Assembly: GCF_052065835.1 (NCBI RefSeq)
Contig: NZ_JBQHTG010000001.1
Location: 992,001 to 1,056,000 of the forward strand
Source: Laedolimicola sp934402125
GTDB lineage: Bacteria > Bacillota > Clostridia > Lachnospirales > Lachnospiraceae
Length of the DNA stretch: 64,000 nucleotides
Direction: 5' to 3'
The position numbers and the translations under genes are program-made. Below are positions 48,446 through 57,778 of the stretch, in pieces. The notes beneath the pieces were generated by a model. That model worked only from the letters and a program-made list of their open reading frames with translations, made no database searches and was not told where the DNA came from. Numbering within the stretch: position 1 is the stretch's first letter; every line of letters starts with the position of its first letter.

Positions 48446-49273
48446 TTATAATGCCTTCCGGGGACAAGCTTTGACACATTCCATGCAAAGAATACATTCT
48501 GTGCCGTTTTTTCTTTTTCTGGAATTGTCTGTAATATCCACATCCATCGGACATACTCTTATACACTTTCCACAGGAAATACATTTTTCCACATTACATT
48601 TGACACGAGCCAGAGAGAAATAACTTGCAGGCTTCAAAAATACTGTGATCGGACAGAGATACTTACAAAAGGCCCGGTTATCTTTGAAAAGAAAGGCAAG
48701 CGTAATTCCTATTACGTAATAAAAAACATTTCCAATCACAAAACTCCAAAACATGATGCGCTCCAACTGTCCTACCTGAAGCAAAAATAGGGAAGCTACA
48801 AAAATCAATGATATTCCAAACGTGACATAACGTAACTTTTCCCGTTTTTTATTACGGGAGGTCTGGGGAATTTTATAGGGAAGAAAATCCAGAACCATGG
48901 CAGTCCAACAAGCATATCCGCACCAGCCTCTTCCAAAAACAAGCGGCCCAAATATTTTTGCGACGGCATAATGTATCGTTGCCGCTTCAAATACACCGGT
49001 AAACAGATAATACCAAAATCCCTCGATCTGCATATTTTCTCCGCAAATCAAGCCCAAATACACAAGCATATAGAGACCAACCAATAGTTGTACCATATGT
49101 CTGGCATATCGATAGTTCATTTGAAAAAGTAGCAATCCAACTGTCAGCACGGTACCTATGTAAGAAAAATTAAACAAGTAAAATACCTGTTCCTTTGTCA
49201 GCCACAAAACCACCGCTATACTTTCAAATATCAGCCAAAATCCAACCGGAATATACCATCTTTGACGTTTCAC
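48446..49273 (-). CDS. NapH-like 4Fe-4S membrane protein
   Basis: A 275-residue protein with about five membrane helices, an inner GRGWCGYACWTAMVLDF (polyferredoxin NapH/CcoG-type CxxxC), CKYLCPITVFLKP, and two C-terminal ferredoxin clusters, CISCGKCIRVCPMDVD and CILCMECVKACPRKAL. It would pass electrons from the membrane to an unknown acceptor. The start is GTG 49273, overlapping the stop of the EamA-like gene (GTGA), so the two are translationally coupled. Confidence 0.88.
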   Translation of the reverse strand: MKRQRWYIPVGFWLIFESIAVVLWLTKEQVFYLFNFSYIGTVLTVGLLLFQMNYRYARHMVQLLVGLYMLVYLGLICGENMQIEGFWYYLFTGVFEAATIHYAVAKIFGPLVFGRGWCGYACWTAMVLDFLPYKIPQTSRNKKREKLRYVTFGISLIFVASLFLLQVGQLERIMFWSFVIGNVFYYVIGITLAFLFKDNRAFCKYLCPITVFLKPASYFSLARVKCNVEKCISCGKCIRVCPMDVDITDNSRKRKNGTECILCMECVKACPRKAL

Positions 49274-50343
49274 CTTTGTTCCTTCTCTCTATTTATCTGA
49301 TAAATGTGCCAATCAATGTTCCTCACTATTTTTGTAATCTGCATGTGTATGTCCATGTTTTTTTCCGATGTGATATGATGATGTTCATGGGCATGAGTAA
49401 TGACATGGGTATGAACTCTTCCGTTATGAACATGGACAATAGTATGGGAATACTCATGTAAATGATATCTCACCATGGTGTCATACACAACCATAATGCT
49501 GCCGATCAGCATAAAGATAAGTCCTACAAAATAAGCGGTTGTGAGCTTTTCTCCATTTATAAGAAAGGCTAAAAACGTACCTACAAAGGGAGCTACCGCA
49601 TAATATGCGCTTGTTTTTGCCGCTCCCAAATCCTTCTGAGCCCTGATATACATAAAGATACTCAGTCCATACGCTACAAATCCAAGCAACATGGCAAGCA
49701 TCATATACTTCCATTCCGGAATGTGCTCTCTTAAAATTAAGGAAATCATCAGAGAACCACCGCCTGAGAAGATTCCCTTTAAAAACACGATTTCATAAGT
49801 ACTCTTATCTGAAATCTTTCTGGTACAATTATTTTCAAGTCCCCAACAGCAGGTCGCCAGAATAACAAACAGAGAACCGAGAGAAAATTGAAAACTACCG
49901 CTTCCCTCAAAAGAAAGCACAATGCTGGATACCGTAATAAAGCCAATCGCTGCCCAGAGCCTGGCCGTTACCTTCTCCTTAAATACCAGCAGCGCAATCA
50001 GCGTTGTTGTTACAATTTCAAAATTTCCCAATAGCGAAGCATTTGACGCAGATCCAATACGGATTCCAATCATCAGAAATATTGGCGCTGCGATATCCAG
50101 CGCAATCATTCCTATGGTATACGGAAAGTCTTTTCTGGTCAGCCTTTCTGACTTATCCTCCCCTTTTACATGAAACAAATACAGAAATCCAACTCCGATT
50201 CCGGCACCAAGATATAAAAACGCAGCCATCAACGTAGGCGGTATCTGATTCAGAAGAATTTTGGAAAACGGGGTATTGATCGCATAGAAAATAGCTGCAA
50301 GTAACGCCAACACCACTGCCATTGCCTGTCTCTTTTTATTCAT
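49270..50343 (-). CDS. EamA/DMT transporter with His-rich tail
   Basis: A 357-residue drug/metabolite-type transporter with ten predicted helices in two EamA repeats (about 8-140 and 160-290). The C-terminal 60 residues are unusual: about fifteen histidines in HLHEYSHTIVHVHNGRVHTH and HAHEHHH, a likely metal-binding region. A metal or metal-complex substrate is possible. The gene overlaps the NapH-like ferredoxin gene by 4 bases. Confidence 0.85.
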   Translation of the reverse strand: MNKKRQAMAVVLALLAAIFYAINTPFSKILLNQIPPTLMAAFLYLGAGIGVGFLYLFHVKGEDKSERLTRKDFPYTIGMIALDIAAPIFLMIGIRIGSASNASLLGNFEIVTTTLIALLVFKEKVTARLWAAIGFITVSSIVLSFEGSGSFQFSLGSLFVILATCCWGLENNCTRKISDKSTYEIVFLKGIFSGGGSLMISLILREHIPEWKYMMLAMLLGFVAYGLSIFMYIRAQKDLGAAKTSAYYAVAPFVGTFLAFLINGEKLTTAYFVGLIFMLIGSIMVVYDTMVRYHLHEYSHTIVHVHNGRVHTHVITHAHEHHHITSEKNMDIHMQITKIVRNIDWHIYQINREKEQR

Positions 50344-50352
50344 ACTACCACC

Positions 50353-50430
50353 TTAACTTTTTTTCTTAAACCCTGAAACAAACATTGCTGTAATTCCCAG
50401 CAGGGAATAAATCAGAGCATATAAATTCAT
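50353..50430 (-). CDS. Possible 25-residue membrane peptide
   Basis: MNLYALIYSLLGITAM, then FVSGFKKKS: one hydrophobic helix and a Lys tail. With the upstream in-frame codons (VGLTG) it resembles the end of a sortase-type wall anchor. There is no good ribosome site; translation could couple to the deaminase gene. It may be a fragment. Confidence 0.3.
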   Translation of the reverse strand: MNLYALIYSLLGITAMFVSGFKKKS

Positions 50431-50450
50431 ACCGGTCAATCCCACGTCAT

Positions 50451-50915
50451 TCAACCCTTCTCATGCTTTTCAAAATATGCTTTTAAAATCACAAGACTTT
50501 CCTCGCGCAACACACCTGCCGTAACCTGTGGCTGCCAGAAAGAATTGTCAAATACCATTTTAGAACAATTACATCCTTCATTTCCAAGGATTTTTTCCAG
50601 TTCCATATTACTTGCAGCATAAACCAGACGCCCCAGCTTTACCCACACCATTGCGCCGCTGCACATAAAGCAAGGTTCACAGCTGGAATACATGGTATAC
50701 TCCTGTAAATCCGTAATACCAGTCTGAGCGCAGAATTCACGAATCAGACCAGCTTCCCCATGGAACGTAGGATCGTGTCTGGTATAAATTTGATTTTCAT
50801 TGGTAAAAACCATCTCATTGTTCTTAACTAGTACAGCGCCGAAAGGCTCATTGCCATGCTCTACCGCCAACCTGGAAAGCTCAATCGCTTTTTTCATAAA
50901 AACTTCATCTTGCAT
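50451..50915 (-). CDS. Nucleoside deaminase (cytidine/guanine deaminase family)
   Basis: A 154-residue zinc deaminase. Zinc and proton-shuttle residues are in FHGEAGLI (HGE, about 52-54) and SSCEPCFMCSGAMVW (PC-x2-C, about 80-84). The sequence is closer to guanine deaminase/CMP-dCMP deaminase-like proteins than to the tRNA enzyme TadA, whose active site usually reads HAE. The substrate is probably a free base or nucleoside. Confidence 0.85.
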   Translation of the reverse strand: MQDEVFMKKAIELSRLAVEHGNEPFGAVLVKNNEMVFTNENQIYTRHDPTFHGEAGLIREFCAQTGITDLQEYTMYSSCEPCFMCSGAMVWVKLGRLVYAASNMELEKILGNEGCNCSKMVFDNSFWQPQVTAGVLREESLVILKAYFEKHEKG

Positions 50916-51035
50916 ATCTCATTTGCTCCCCTCATCATTCATTTCTAATTCTATTCTAACACCGGAATATTCAAAAAGCCACCTGCATCTTTGCAATAGG
51001 AATTTGAATTTTCTTTTTCTATCCACACCATCTAA

Positions 51036-51051
51036 CGTTTCACGTGAAACA
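51036..51051. promoter_or_regulatory. parS site 2
   Basis: CGTTTCACGTGAAACA, one base off the perfect palindrome. Confidence 0.88.
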
Positions 51052-51148
51052 TTCCCACACATCATATAAATTGAAATAGGATCCCCCTATCCTACAAAAG
51101 CACCCCGATTGGTCATTTTCACCTTTTGTCCTCACAATCCAGAAATAA

Positions 51149-51197
51149 AAATCTCCTCCTCACCGGAAAATCGCACACTCCCGGTGGGGAGGAGATT
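51149..51197 (-). terminator. Terminator of the rsmG operon
   Basis: AATCTCCTCC-T-CACCGG pairs with CCGGTG-G-GGAGGAGATT; minus-strand T run follows. Confidence 0.85.
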
Positions 51198-51230
51198 TCT
51201 ATTTCGTCCATTGTTTGTATATAGATCACA

Positions 51231-51246
51231 TGTTTCACGTGAAACA
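51231..51246. promoter_or_regulatory. parS site 3
   Basis: TGTTTCACGTGAAACA, perfect, 10 bases beyond the rsmG stop. Confidence 0.95.
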
Positions 51247-51256
51247 TCTCACACTC

Positions 51257-51976
51257 TTAATGCAGCGGCTCCTTGGTTGGCATTCCTGCCTTTCTCGGAT
51301 ATTTTTTTGCCGTCGCCTTCACTTTTTCAATATACAGTAGACAGCGATACATATCTGAACCCGGCAGCATGAATTCCTTCCGCTGTCCAATCCGTCCACC
51401 CAGGATCTCCACGGCCTTCCCGGCAGCTTCCATTTCCTCCTGTATCTTTCCGGATTTATAGGGTACGAATGCTCCACCCACCTTCACAAAGGGCAGGCAG
51501 TATTCCGAAAGCGACGCCAGGTTCGCCACAGCCCGGGATACACAACATTCAAACTGTTCCCGATACTCTGCCTTTTTTGCGTATTCCTCAGCTCTGCCAT
51601 GCAATGTCTCGACCTGTTCCAGCTTCAGGGCATCCACAACCTCCTGCAAGAACTTTACTCTTTTATTCAGAGAATCCAGCAGTGTCATTCGAAGCTGCGG
51701 ATAGACAATCTTCAACGGAATTCCTGGAAATCCTGCTCCGGTTCCCACATCAATCCATTTTTCTCCTTCGCCCGGCTCCTGCAATTCTTTGATCATCACA
51801 CTGTCAATAAAATGCTTTTGCACCACTTCTTCAAACTCCGTGATGGCTGTCAGGTTCATCACCTCATTTTTTGCAATCAGCATTTCATAATACTGCTCAA
51901 ACTGCTCTGCCTGTCGCTCTGTCAATTCCACCTGAATTTTGGAGAATTCCTGTTTTATATATGCTTTGCGATCCAT
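51257..51976 (-). CDS. rsmG: 16S rRNA (guanine527-N7)-methyltransferase RsmG
   Basis: A 239-residue class I methyltransferase. SAM-binding IDVGTGAGFPGIPLKI (about residues 72-87), LLDSLNKRVKFLQE and CVSRAVANL are family signatures. It methylates G527 of 16S rRNA; loss gives low-level streptomycin resistance in other bacteria. It is the last gene of the mnmE-mnmG-rsmG series. Confidence 0.95.
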   Translation of the reverse strand: MDRKAYIKQEFSKIQVELTERQAEQFEQYYEMLIAKNEVMNLTAITEFEEVVQKHFIDSVMIKELQEPGEGEKWIDVGTGAGFPGIPLKIVYPQLRMTLLDSLNKRVKFLQEVVDALKLEQVETLHGRAEEYAKKAEYREQFECCVSRAVANLASLSEYCLPFVKVGGAFVPYKSGKIQEEMEAAGKAVEILGGRIGQRKEFMLPGSDMYRCLLYIEKVKATAKKYPRKAGMPTKEPLH

Positions 51977-52000
51977 CTTGCTTATTTTTCTCCCTTTTCG

Positions 52001-53884
52001 TTATCTCTGTCGCTGGTGCTCCAGCCATATCAGCAATACAGAGATATCTGCCGGCGACACACCGGAGATTCTCGACGCTTGTCCGATAGACAATGGATGT
52101 ATAGCCGTCAGCTTCTGTCTCGCCTCTGTGCGAAGACTGGGCACCTCATTGTAATCCAGATTTTCCGGCAGCCTCTTATTCTCCAGTTTTTGGAATTGTT
52201 CAACCTGCCGCAGCTGTCTCTGGATATAACCGTCATATTTCATATGGATATTTACCTGCTCGGCTACGCCACGCATCAGCTGAGGACGCTTCGGGTCCAA
52301 CGGAGCTACAATATCGTAGCTGAGCTCCGGACGTCGAATCAGTTCTGCCAGAGAAATACCGGAATTCAAAGGTGTGCTTCCATATTCTTCCAGTAACTTT
52401 TGTACCTGCTCCGAGGTTCCTACAAACACCTTCTCCACACGCTGGATTTCTTCCGCAATCTGACGTTCCTTCTCCAACAGGTTCTGATAGCGCTCTTCTG
52501 AAATCAGACCCATCTCATAACCGATTTTTGTCAGACGCAGATCCGCGTTATCCTGACGGAGAAGCAGACGGTATTCTGCCCGGGAGGTCATCATACGATA
52601 GGGCTCCCTGTTTTCCTTTGTAACCAGATCGTCAATGAGAACTCCGATATAAGCCTGGGATCGATCCAGAATTAAAGGTTCTTTTCCCAGTAATTTACGT
52701 CCCGCATTGATTCCCGCAATCAGTCCCTGGGCCGCAGCTTCCTCGTAACCGGAGCTTCCGTTAAACTGGCCGCCGCTGAAAAGTCCCGAAAGCTTCTTAA
52801 ATTCCAGGGTCGGGTAAAGCTGCCGCGCGTCAATACAGTCATACTCAATGGCATAGGCGTTTCTCACGATCCGCACATGCTCCAGTCCGGCCACAGAGGA
52901 ATACATGGCGTGCTGTACGTCCTCCGGAAGAGAACTGGACATACCGCCCACATACATTTCATTGGTGTACAGCCCCTCCGGCTCCAGAAATACCTGATGT
53001 CGGTTCTTATCCGCAAAACGGACCACCTTGTCTTCAATAGACGGACAATATCGGGGACCGGTTCCCTCGATCATTCCCGAATACAGCGGAGAACGATCCA
53101 GATTTTCCCGGATAATTTTGTGGGTTTCTTCGTTAGTATAGGTCAGCCAGCAGGATATCTGCGGCTTCTGGATTTCGTCCGGATCTGTAGTAAAGGAGAA
53201 GGGTACGATTCTCTCATCTCCCAGCTGCTCCTGCATTTTACTGAAATCAATAGACCGTTTATCCACTCTGGCCGGCGTTCCGGTCTTAAACCGATACATT
53301 TCAATTCCGAGATTTTTCAGGGAATCTGTCAAATGGGTAGCCGCCTGCAGTCCGTTTGGTCCTGTATAATTACTGATGTCGCCGTAAATACATCTGGCCC
53401 TCAGATAGGTTCCGGTACAGAGCACCACTGCTTCTGCCTCATAGACAGCTCCAGATGTGGTCTTTACTCCTTTTATAACGCCATTTTCTGCCAGAATTTC
53501 AGCCACCTCTGCCTGTACAATGGACAGGTGATCGGTATTTTCCAGTACCCGGCGCATGCTGCGGCTGTATTCAGCCTTGTCAGCCTGGGCCCGCAGCGAA
53601 TGAACAGCCGGTCCTTTGGATACGTTCAGCATTTTAGACTGGATAAAGGTCCGATCAATATTTTTTCCCATTTCTCCACCCAGTGCGTCAATTTCGCGCA
53701 CCAGATGTCCCTTGGAGCTGCCTCCGATATTCGGATTACAAGGCATTAGCGCGATACTGTCTACACTGACCGTAAAAATGACCGTTTCCAGTCCCATTCT
53801 CGCACAGGCAAGCGCTGCCTCACAGCCTGCATGACCTGCTCCTACCACCACTACCTGACAGGTTTCCTGATATATATTCTTCAT
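52001..53884 (-). CDS. mnmG: tRNA uridine 5-carboxymethylaminomethyl modification enzyme MnmG (GidA)
   Basis: A 627-residue FAD protein, normal length. VVVGAGHAGCEAALACARMG (residues 12-31) binds FAD; MPCNPNIGGSSKGHLVREID and YCPSIEDKVVRF are GidA signatures. With MnmE it installs the cmnm5 group at wobble U34 of tRNAs. It lies 5 bases downstream of mnmE. Confidence 0.96.
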   Translation of the reverse strand: MKNIYQETCQVVVVGAGHAGCEAALACARMGLETVIFTVSVDSIALMPCNPNIGGSSKGHLVREIDALGGEMGKNIDRTFIQSKMLNVSKGPAVHSLRAQADKAEYSRSMRRVLENTDHLSIVQAEVAEILAENGVIKGVKTTSGAVYEAEAVVLCTGTYLRARCIYGDISNYTGPNGLQAATHLTDSLKNLGIEMYRFKTGTPARVDKRSIDFSKMQEQLGDERIVPFSFTTDPDEIQKPQISCWLTYTNEETHKIIRENLDRSPLYSGMIEGTGPRYCPSIEDKVVRFADKNRHQVFLEPEGLYTNEMYVGGMSSSLPEDVQHAMYSSVAGLEHVRIVRNAYAIEYDCIDARQLYPTLEFKKLSGLFSGGQFNGSSGYEEAAAQGLIAGINAGRKLLGKEPLILDRSQAYIGVLIDDLVTKENREPYRMMTSRAEYRLLLRQDNADLRLTKIGYEMGLISEERYQNLLEKERQIAEEIQRVEKVFVGTSEQVQKLLEEYGSTPLNSGISLAELIRRPELSYDIVAPLDPKRPQLMRGVAEQVNIHMKYDGYIQRQLRQVEQFQKLENKRLPENLDYNEVPSLRTEARQKLTAIHPLSIGQASRISGVSPADISVLLIWLEHQRQR

Positions 53885-53889
53885 CTTAT

Positions 53890-55269
53890 CTATTTCCCCA
53901 TACAGAATTTTCCAAATATTTCATTTGCCAAATCATCGCCGATTTCTTCACCGATAATAAAACCAAGCGACGTATAGGCATCCTTCAAATCAATCGTATA
54001 AAAATCCTCCGGCATGCCATCTTCGATACTCTGAATCACCATAGCCAGACTTCCGGCCGCTTCCTGCAAAGCCTGCTTCTGCCGCAGATTGGTAATCAGG
54101 ACTTCATCGTTAAAGTCCACCTTGCCCTGGAAGAACAGTCCCCGGATCGTATCCTCCAGTTCCCGGATGCCTTCCCGTTCTCTGGCTGAAATAACAAGAA
54201 TCGGATGCCGGGTCTTTGTTTTCATAAGCTCCGGTGTAATCACCGGCTCCAGATCGGATTTATTGAGCAGCACCAGCGCCTTCTTATCCTCCAGAAGCTT
54301 CAGTATCTCTTCGTCGCTTTCGTCCAGCGCCCGGGAGCTGTCCGCCACGTACAAGATCAGATCCGCATCCTCTGCCTGCTTTCTGGCCCGCTCTACGCCT
54401 ATCTGCTCTACCACATCTTCGGTGGAACGGATCCCCGCCGTATCCAAAAGTTGCAGGGATACCTCGCCCAGCTGCAGCTGCTCCTCCAGTACGTCCCGGG
54501 TAGTTCCGGCTATTTCTGTTACAATGGCCCGCTCCTCTCCCAACAAAACATTCAAAAGAGAGGATTTTCCCGCATTGGGCTTACCCAGAATAACGGTTTT
54601 AATTCCTTCTTTCAGCATCCGCCCGTTTTCCGATCCCTTCAGGAGCTTTTCCACCTCATTCCGGATGTCTTTTACCTTCCCAAGAAGCTCTTCACTGTAG
54701 CCCTCCAGGCTGATATGCTCCGGATCGTCCAGCGCCGCCTCCACGTAGGCCATCTCATAAAGAATTGCCGCCCGCAGTTTTTCTATCTCCTGGCGCACCG
54801 TTCCCTTTAACTGAGCCAGAGATGATTTCAGCGCCATCTCATTTTTTGACTGGATCAGATCCATGACAGCCTCTGCCTGAGACAGATCCAGCCGTCCGTT
54901 CAGAAACGCCCGCTTGGTAAATTCCCCTGGCTCCGCAGCTCTGGCGCCATTTTTCAGAACAGTCTCCAGAATTTTCCGCATAACCAGACGGCCTCCGTGA
55001 CAGTTTATTTCCACCGTATCCTCTGCCGTATAGCTGTGGGGCCCCCGCATCAGCATAACCAGTACCTCGTCCAGTACCTGTTCCCCGTCCACAGCCATAC
55101 CGTAATGTACGGTGTAACCGGGCTGCTCACTCATGATCTTTGTTTCTTTTTTCGGTCGGAATACTTTTTTAAGCACCTGGAAGGCGTCCGGACCACTGAT
55201 CCGGATAATCCCGATTCCTGCGCTTCCCATAGCTGTCGCTGTCGCTGCAATGGTATCTGTATGCTTCAT
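53890..55269 (-). CDS. mnmE: tRNA modification GTPase MnmE (TrmE)
   Basis: A 459-residue protein: N-terminal tetrahydrofolate-binding domain, helical domain, and an inserted G domain with LGKPNAGKSSLLN (about 225-237), DTAGIR and NKSDLE motifs. The C-terminus FGKFCMGK is the family CxGK end. It works with MnmG. Confidence 0.96.
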   Translation of the reverse strand: MKHTDTIAATATAMGSAGIGIIRISGPDAFQVLKKVFRPKKETKIMSEQPGYTVHYGMAVDGEQVLDEVLVMLMRGPHSYTAEDTVEINCHGGRLVMRKILETVLKNGARAAEPGEFTKRAFLNGRLDLSQAEAVMDLIQSKNEMALKSSLAQLKGTVRQEIEKLRAAILYEMAYVEAALDDPEHISLEGYSEELLGKVKDIRNEVEKLLKGSENGRMLKEGIKTVILGKPNAGKSSLLNVLLGEERAIVTEIAGTTRDVLEEQLQLGEVSLQLLDTAGIRSTEDVVEQIGVERARKQAEDADLILYVADSSRALDESDEEILKLLEDKKALVLLNKSDLEPVITPELMKTKTRHPILVISAREREGIRELEDTIRGLFFQGKVDFNDEVLITNLRQKQALQEAAGSLAMVIQSIEDGMPEDFYTIDLKDAYTSLGFIIGEEIGDDLANEIFGKFCMGK

Positions 55270-55303
55270 ACTTCTTAACTCCGTTTAGAGAAAAAGGAAC
55301 GCC

Positions 55304-56263
55304 TTAGCGTTCCTTTTTCTTATTATAATTTCGATTATAACGTCCCTTGTTCCGGTTACCATAGTTGTTGTCCAGCTTTACGCCTTCCTTCAGGGTAACT
55401 ACCACCCGGCGGTAAGGCTCCTCGCCCTCGCTGTGGGTGCATACAAACTTATCATTCTGAAGAGCGGAATGAATCACTCTTCTCTCATACGGATTCATCG
55501 GCTCCAGAGATACCGGTTTTCTGGTTCTCTTAACCTTCTGGGCAATATTCTTTGCCAGGTTTTCCAGGGTCGCTTTTCTGCGCTCCCGGTAATTCTCCGT
55601 ATCAACCTTTACCCGGATATAATCCTCGGTATTCTTATTCACTACCAGACTGGAGAGATACTGCAGAGAATCCAGAGTCTGTCCTCTCTTACCGATCAGA
55701 ACGCCCATATCTGCGCCGTCCAGAGTGATATTCATCTCTCTGTCCTGCGGATTCTGTGTGATACCGATCACAACCTCCATATCCATTGCCGCAAATACAT
55801 CCTTCAGGAATTTCTCCACCGGCGCGGTATCTACCGGAACTGCCGGTTTTTCCGCCTTCGGCGCAGGAGCAGCCTCTTCCTTCTTCTCTGCCTTTATCTC
55901 CGGCTTTGCCTTCGGCGCTTCCGCCTTGGGTGCTGCCGGCTTCTCAGCCTTTTCTGTCTTAACGGCAGGCTTTTCCTGCTTCTTCGGAGCTTCTTCTTTC
56001 TTCTCCATTTCAACAGGCTTCTTTTCCTTAACCCGCTCCAGGAGCTTTTCCATCTCCTTGTCAGCCTTCAGCTCTGCTTCCATCTCCTCATCTGATTTCT
56101 GATGAGCGCGAATCACAGCCTTCTTTCCACCGATTCCGAGAAAACCGGATGTGGGCTGTGTAATTACTTCATAAGCAACCTTGTCTCTGGTGGTTCCAAG
56201 CTTAATTGCAGCTTCCAGAACCGCGTCCTCGACTGTTTTTGCGGAAACCTCAATACTTTCCAT
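55304..56263 (-). CDS. jag: RNA-binding protein Jag/KhpB (EloR)
   Basis: About 319 residues. N-terminal Jag_N (VSAKTVEDAVLEAAIKLG), a long Lys/Glu/Ala/Pro-rich linker (about 75-150), a KH domain (GADMGVLIGKRGQTLDSLQY) and an R3H domain (MNPYERRVIHSALQ). It regulates cell elongation and division RNAs in other Firmicutes. It lies in the conserved yidC-jag pair. ATG 56263 is 9 bases inside the open frame; GTG 56272 is possible. Confidence 0.93.
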   Translation of the reverse strand: MESIEVSAKTVEDAVLEAAIKLGTTRDKVAYEVITQPTSGFLGIGGKKAVIRAHQKSDEEMEAELKADKEMEKLLERVKEKKPVEMEKKEEAPKKQEKPAVKTEKAEKPAAPKAEAPKAKPEIKAEKKEEAAPAPKAEKPAVPVDTAPVEKFLKDVFAAMDMEVVIGITQNPQDREMNITLDGADMGVLIGKRGQTLDSLQYLSSLVVNKNTEDYIRVKVDTENYRERRKATLENLAKNIAQKVKRTRKPVSLEPMNPYERRVIHSALQNDKFVCTHSEGEEPYRRVVVTLKEGVKLDNNYGNRNKGRYNRNYNKKKER

Positions 56264-56281
56264 ATCAGACACCCCCGTCTC

Positions 56282-57550
56282 TTACTTCTTCCTGTTGCCC
56301 TTCTCGTCAAACTTTTCTACCATTCTCGCCTTCGCCGCAATGCTTCCAGGCTTGGCTTCTGTATTCTTATAGAAATCAGTAGAATCCTGAATCTGCTTTG
56401 CGCGCTCTGCAGCGGACATCTCCGGCTTCTTATTGTCTACTGTCTTGGCGCTGGATCTTGCTACGTTATTCAGCTTCTCAGGCGGAAGACCGTCTTTTTC
56501 ACGCTTACGGTTATATTTTTCAATGTTCTTCTTGATTTCTTCGTCAATATCCATCTTGGACAGATACTTGTTAATCACGAGCTGCTGAACCATACGAACC
56601 ACGCCGCTCATAACCCAGTACAGACCCACACCTACGGGAAGTACTGCACAGAAGTATACAGACATCAGCGGCATGAAGTTGTTCATCATCTTCATGGACT
56701 GCATCATCTCGTTATTCGCGTCGTCGCCATTTCCGTTTGCAGCTGCCTGAGGCAGCAGACGGACGCTCACCCACTGGGTCAGACCGGCCAGTACCGGAAT
56801 CGCAATAGCTACGAGCAGGAACAGATAATTATGCTCACCCAGATACTGCTTTGCGCTGTACCAGGGAGAGTTGGCAATATTCAGACCAAAGAAATTGTTG
56901 AAGCCATCCAGTGTGGTACGCGCTGTTTCAACGACAGAACCCAGATCCGGAAATGCGGATGCCACGCTGTCCCACTCTGCGGTAGAAGCCTTATTCAGTA
57001 CGTCGATGATCGTGTTCTCCGTAAAGCCCTGCTTCTTAAACTGTGCCGCACTCTTCAGACCCATGATCATTTCCTGGGCTCCCTTGCTGTTCATCAGCTC
57101 TGTAACCAGCGGATAATATGCGGCTCTTACCTTATCTACGTAAGCCGGAATTGCGTATACCACCCGGTATACAGCCAGCAGTACCGGAAGCTGAATCAGA
57201 AGCGGCAGGCAGCTGCCTGTCTGGGAAGTACCGTACTTTGCGTAAACAGCCTTCATCTCATCCTGCATCTTGATCATAGAAACCTGATCCTGCTTGCCCT
57301 TATACTTTTTCTGAATCGCCTGAATCTCCGGATTCATGCGTACGGACATTCTGGCAAACTTCTGCTGCTTATAAGTCAGCGGAATCATCAGAGTATATAC
57401 TACAATCGTAAATAAAATAATTGCCAGTCCTACGCTGGGTCTTCCCATGGAATACAGCAGATCAAAAATACGCTCAATCAACCATCCCAGAATCGCAGCG
57501 AACTGACTTAAAATCGGCGTAGTATTCCGGGTCAAAAATAAACCTGTCAA
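56282..57550 (-). CDS. yidC: Membrane protein insertase YidC/OxaA
   Basis: A 422-residue insertase. The conserved core has GLAIILFTIVVYTLMIPL (TM), the cytoplasmic coiled coil MNPEIQAIQKKYKGKQDQ, and SCLPLLIQLPVLLAVYRVVY. A longer loop than usual (about 150-230) follows, and the tail is basic. No lipobox is present at the N-terminus. It inserts membrane proteins with or without Sec. Confidence 0.94.
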   Translation of the reverse strand: MTGLFLTRNTTPILSQFAAILGWLIERIFDLLYSMGRPSVGLAIILFTIVVYTLMIPLTYKQQKFARMSVRMNPEIQAIQKKYKGKQDQVSMIKMQDEMKAVYAKYGTSQTGSCLPLLIQLPVLLAVYRVVYAIPAYVDKVRAAYYPLVTELMNSKGAQEMIMGLKSAAQFKKQGFTENTIIDVLNKASTAEWDSVASAFPDLGSVVETARTTLDGFNNFFGLNIANSPWYSAKQYLGEHNYLFLLVAIAIPVLAGLTQWVSVRLLPQAAANGNGDDANNEMMQSMKMMNNFMPLMSVYFCAVLPVGVGLYWVMSGVVRMVQQLVINKYLSKMDIDEEIKKNIEKYNRKREKDGLPPEKLNNVARSSAKTVDNKKPEMSAAERAKQIQDSTDFYKNTEAKPGSIAAKARMVEKFDEKGNRKK

Positions 57551-57568
57551 TGAATAAATCCTCCTTAA

Positions 57569-57778
57569 CTATGGTACGGGATCATATCCACCACTGGAAA
57601 ACGGGTTGCATCTTAAAATTCTCCAGGCGGCAAGCATGCTTCCTTTGACAGCTCCGTATTTCTGAATGGCTTCCAAACCATACTGAGAGCAGCTGGGATA
57701 ATAAGGACACTTTGTACGTTTCATCGGCGATAGATATTTCTGATAAAATTGAATCAATCTGATCAATACAATTTTCAT
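57569..57778 (-). CDS. yidD: Membrane protein insertion efficiency factor YidD
   Basis: A 69-residue protein with IRFYQKYLSP-like IQFYQKYLSPMKRTKCPYYPS, CSQYGLEAIQKYG and NPFSSGGYDPVP: the full YidD pattern with its three cysteines. Its ATG overlaps the rnpA stop. Confidence 0.94.
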   Translation of the reverse strand: MKIVLIRLIQFYQKYLSPMKRTKCPYYPSCSQYGLEAIQKYGAVKGSMLAAWRILRCNPFSSGGYDPVP

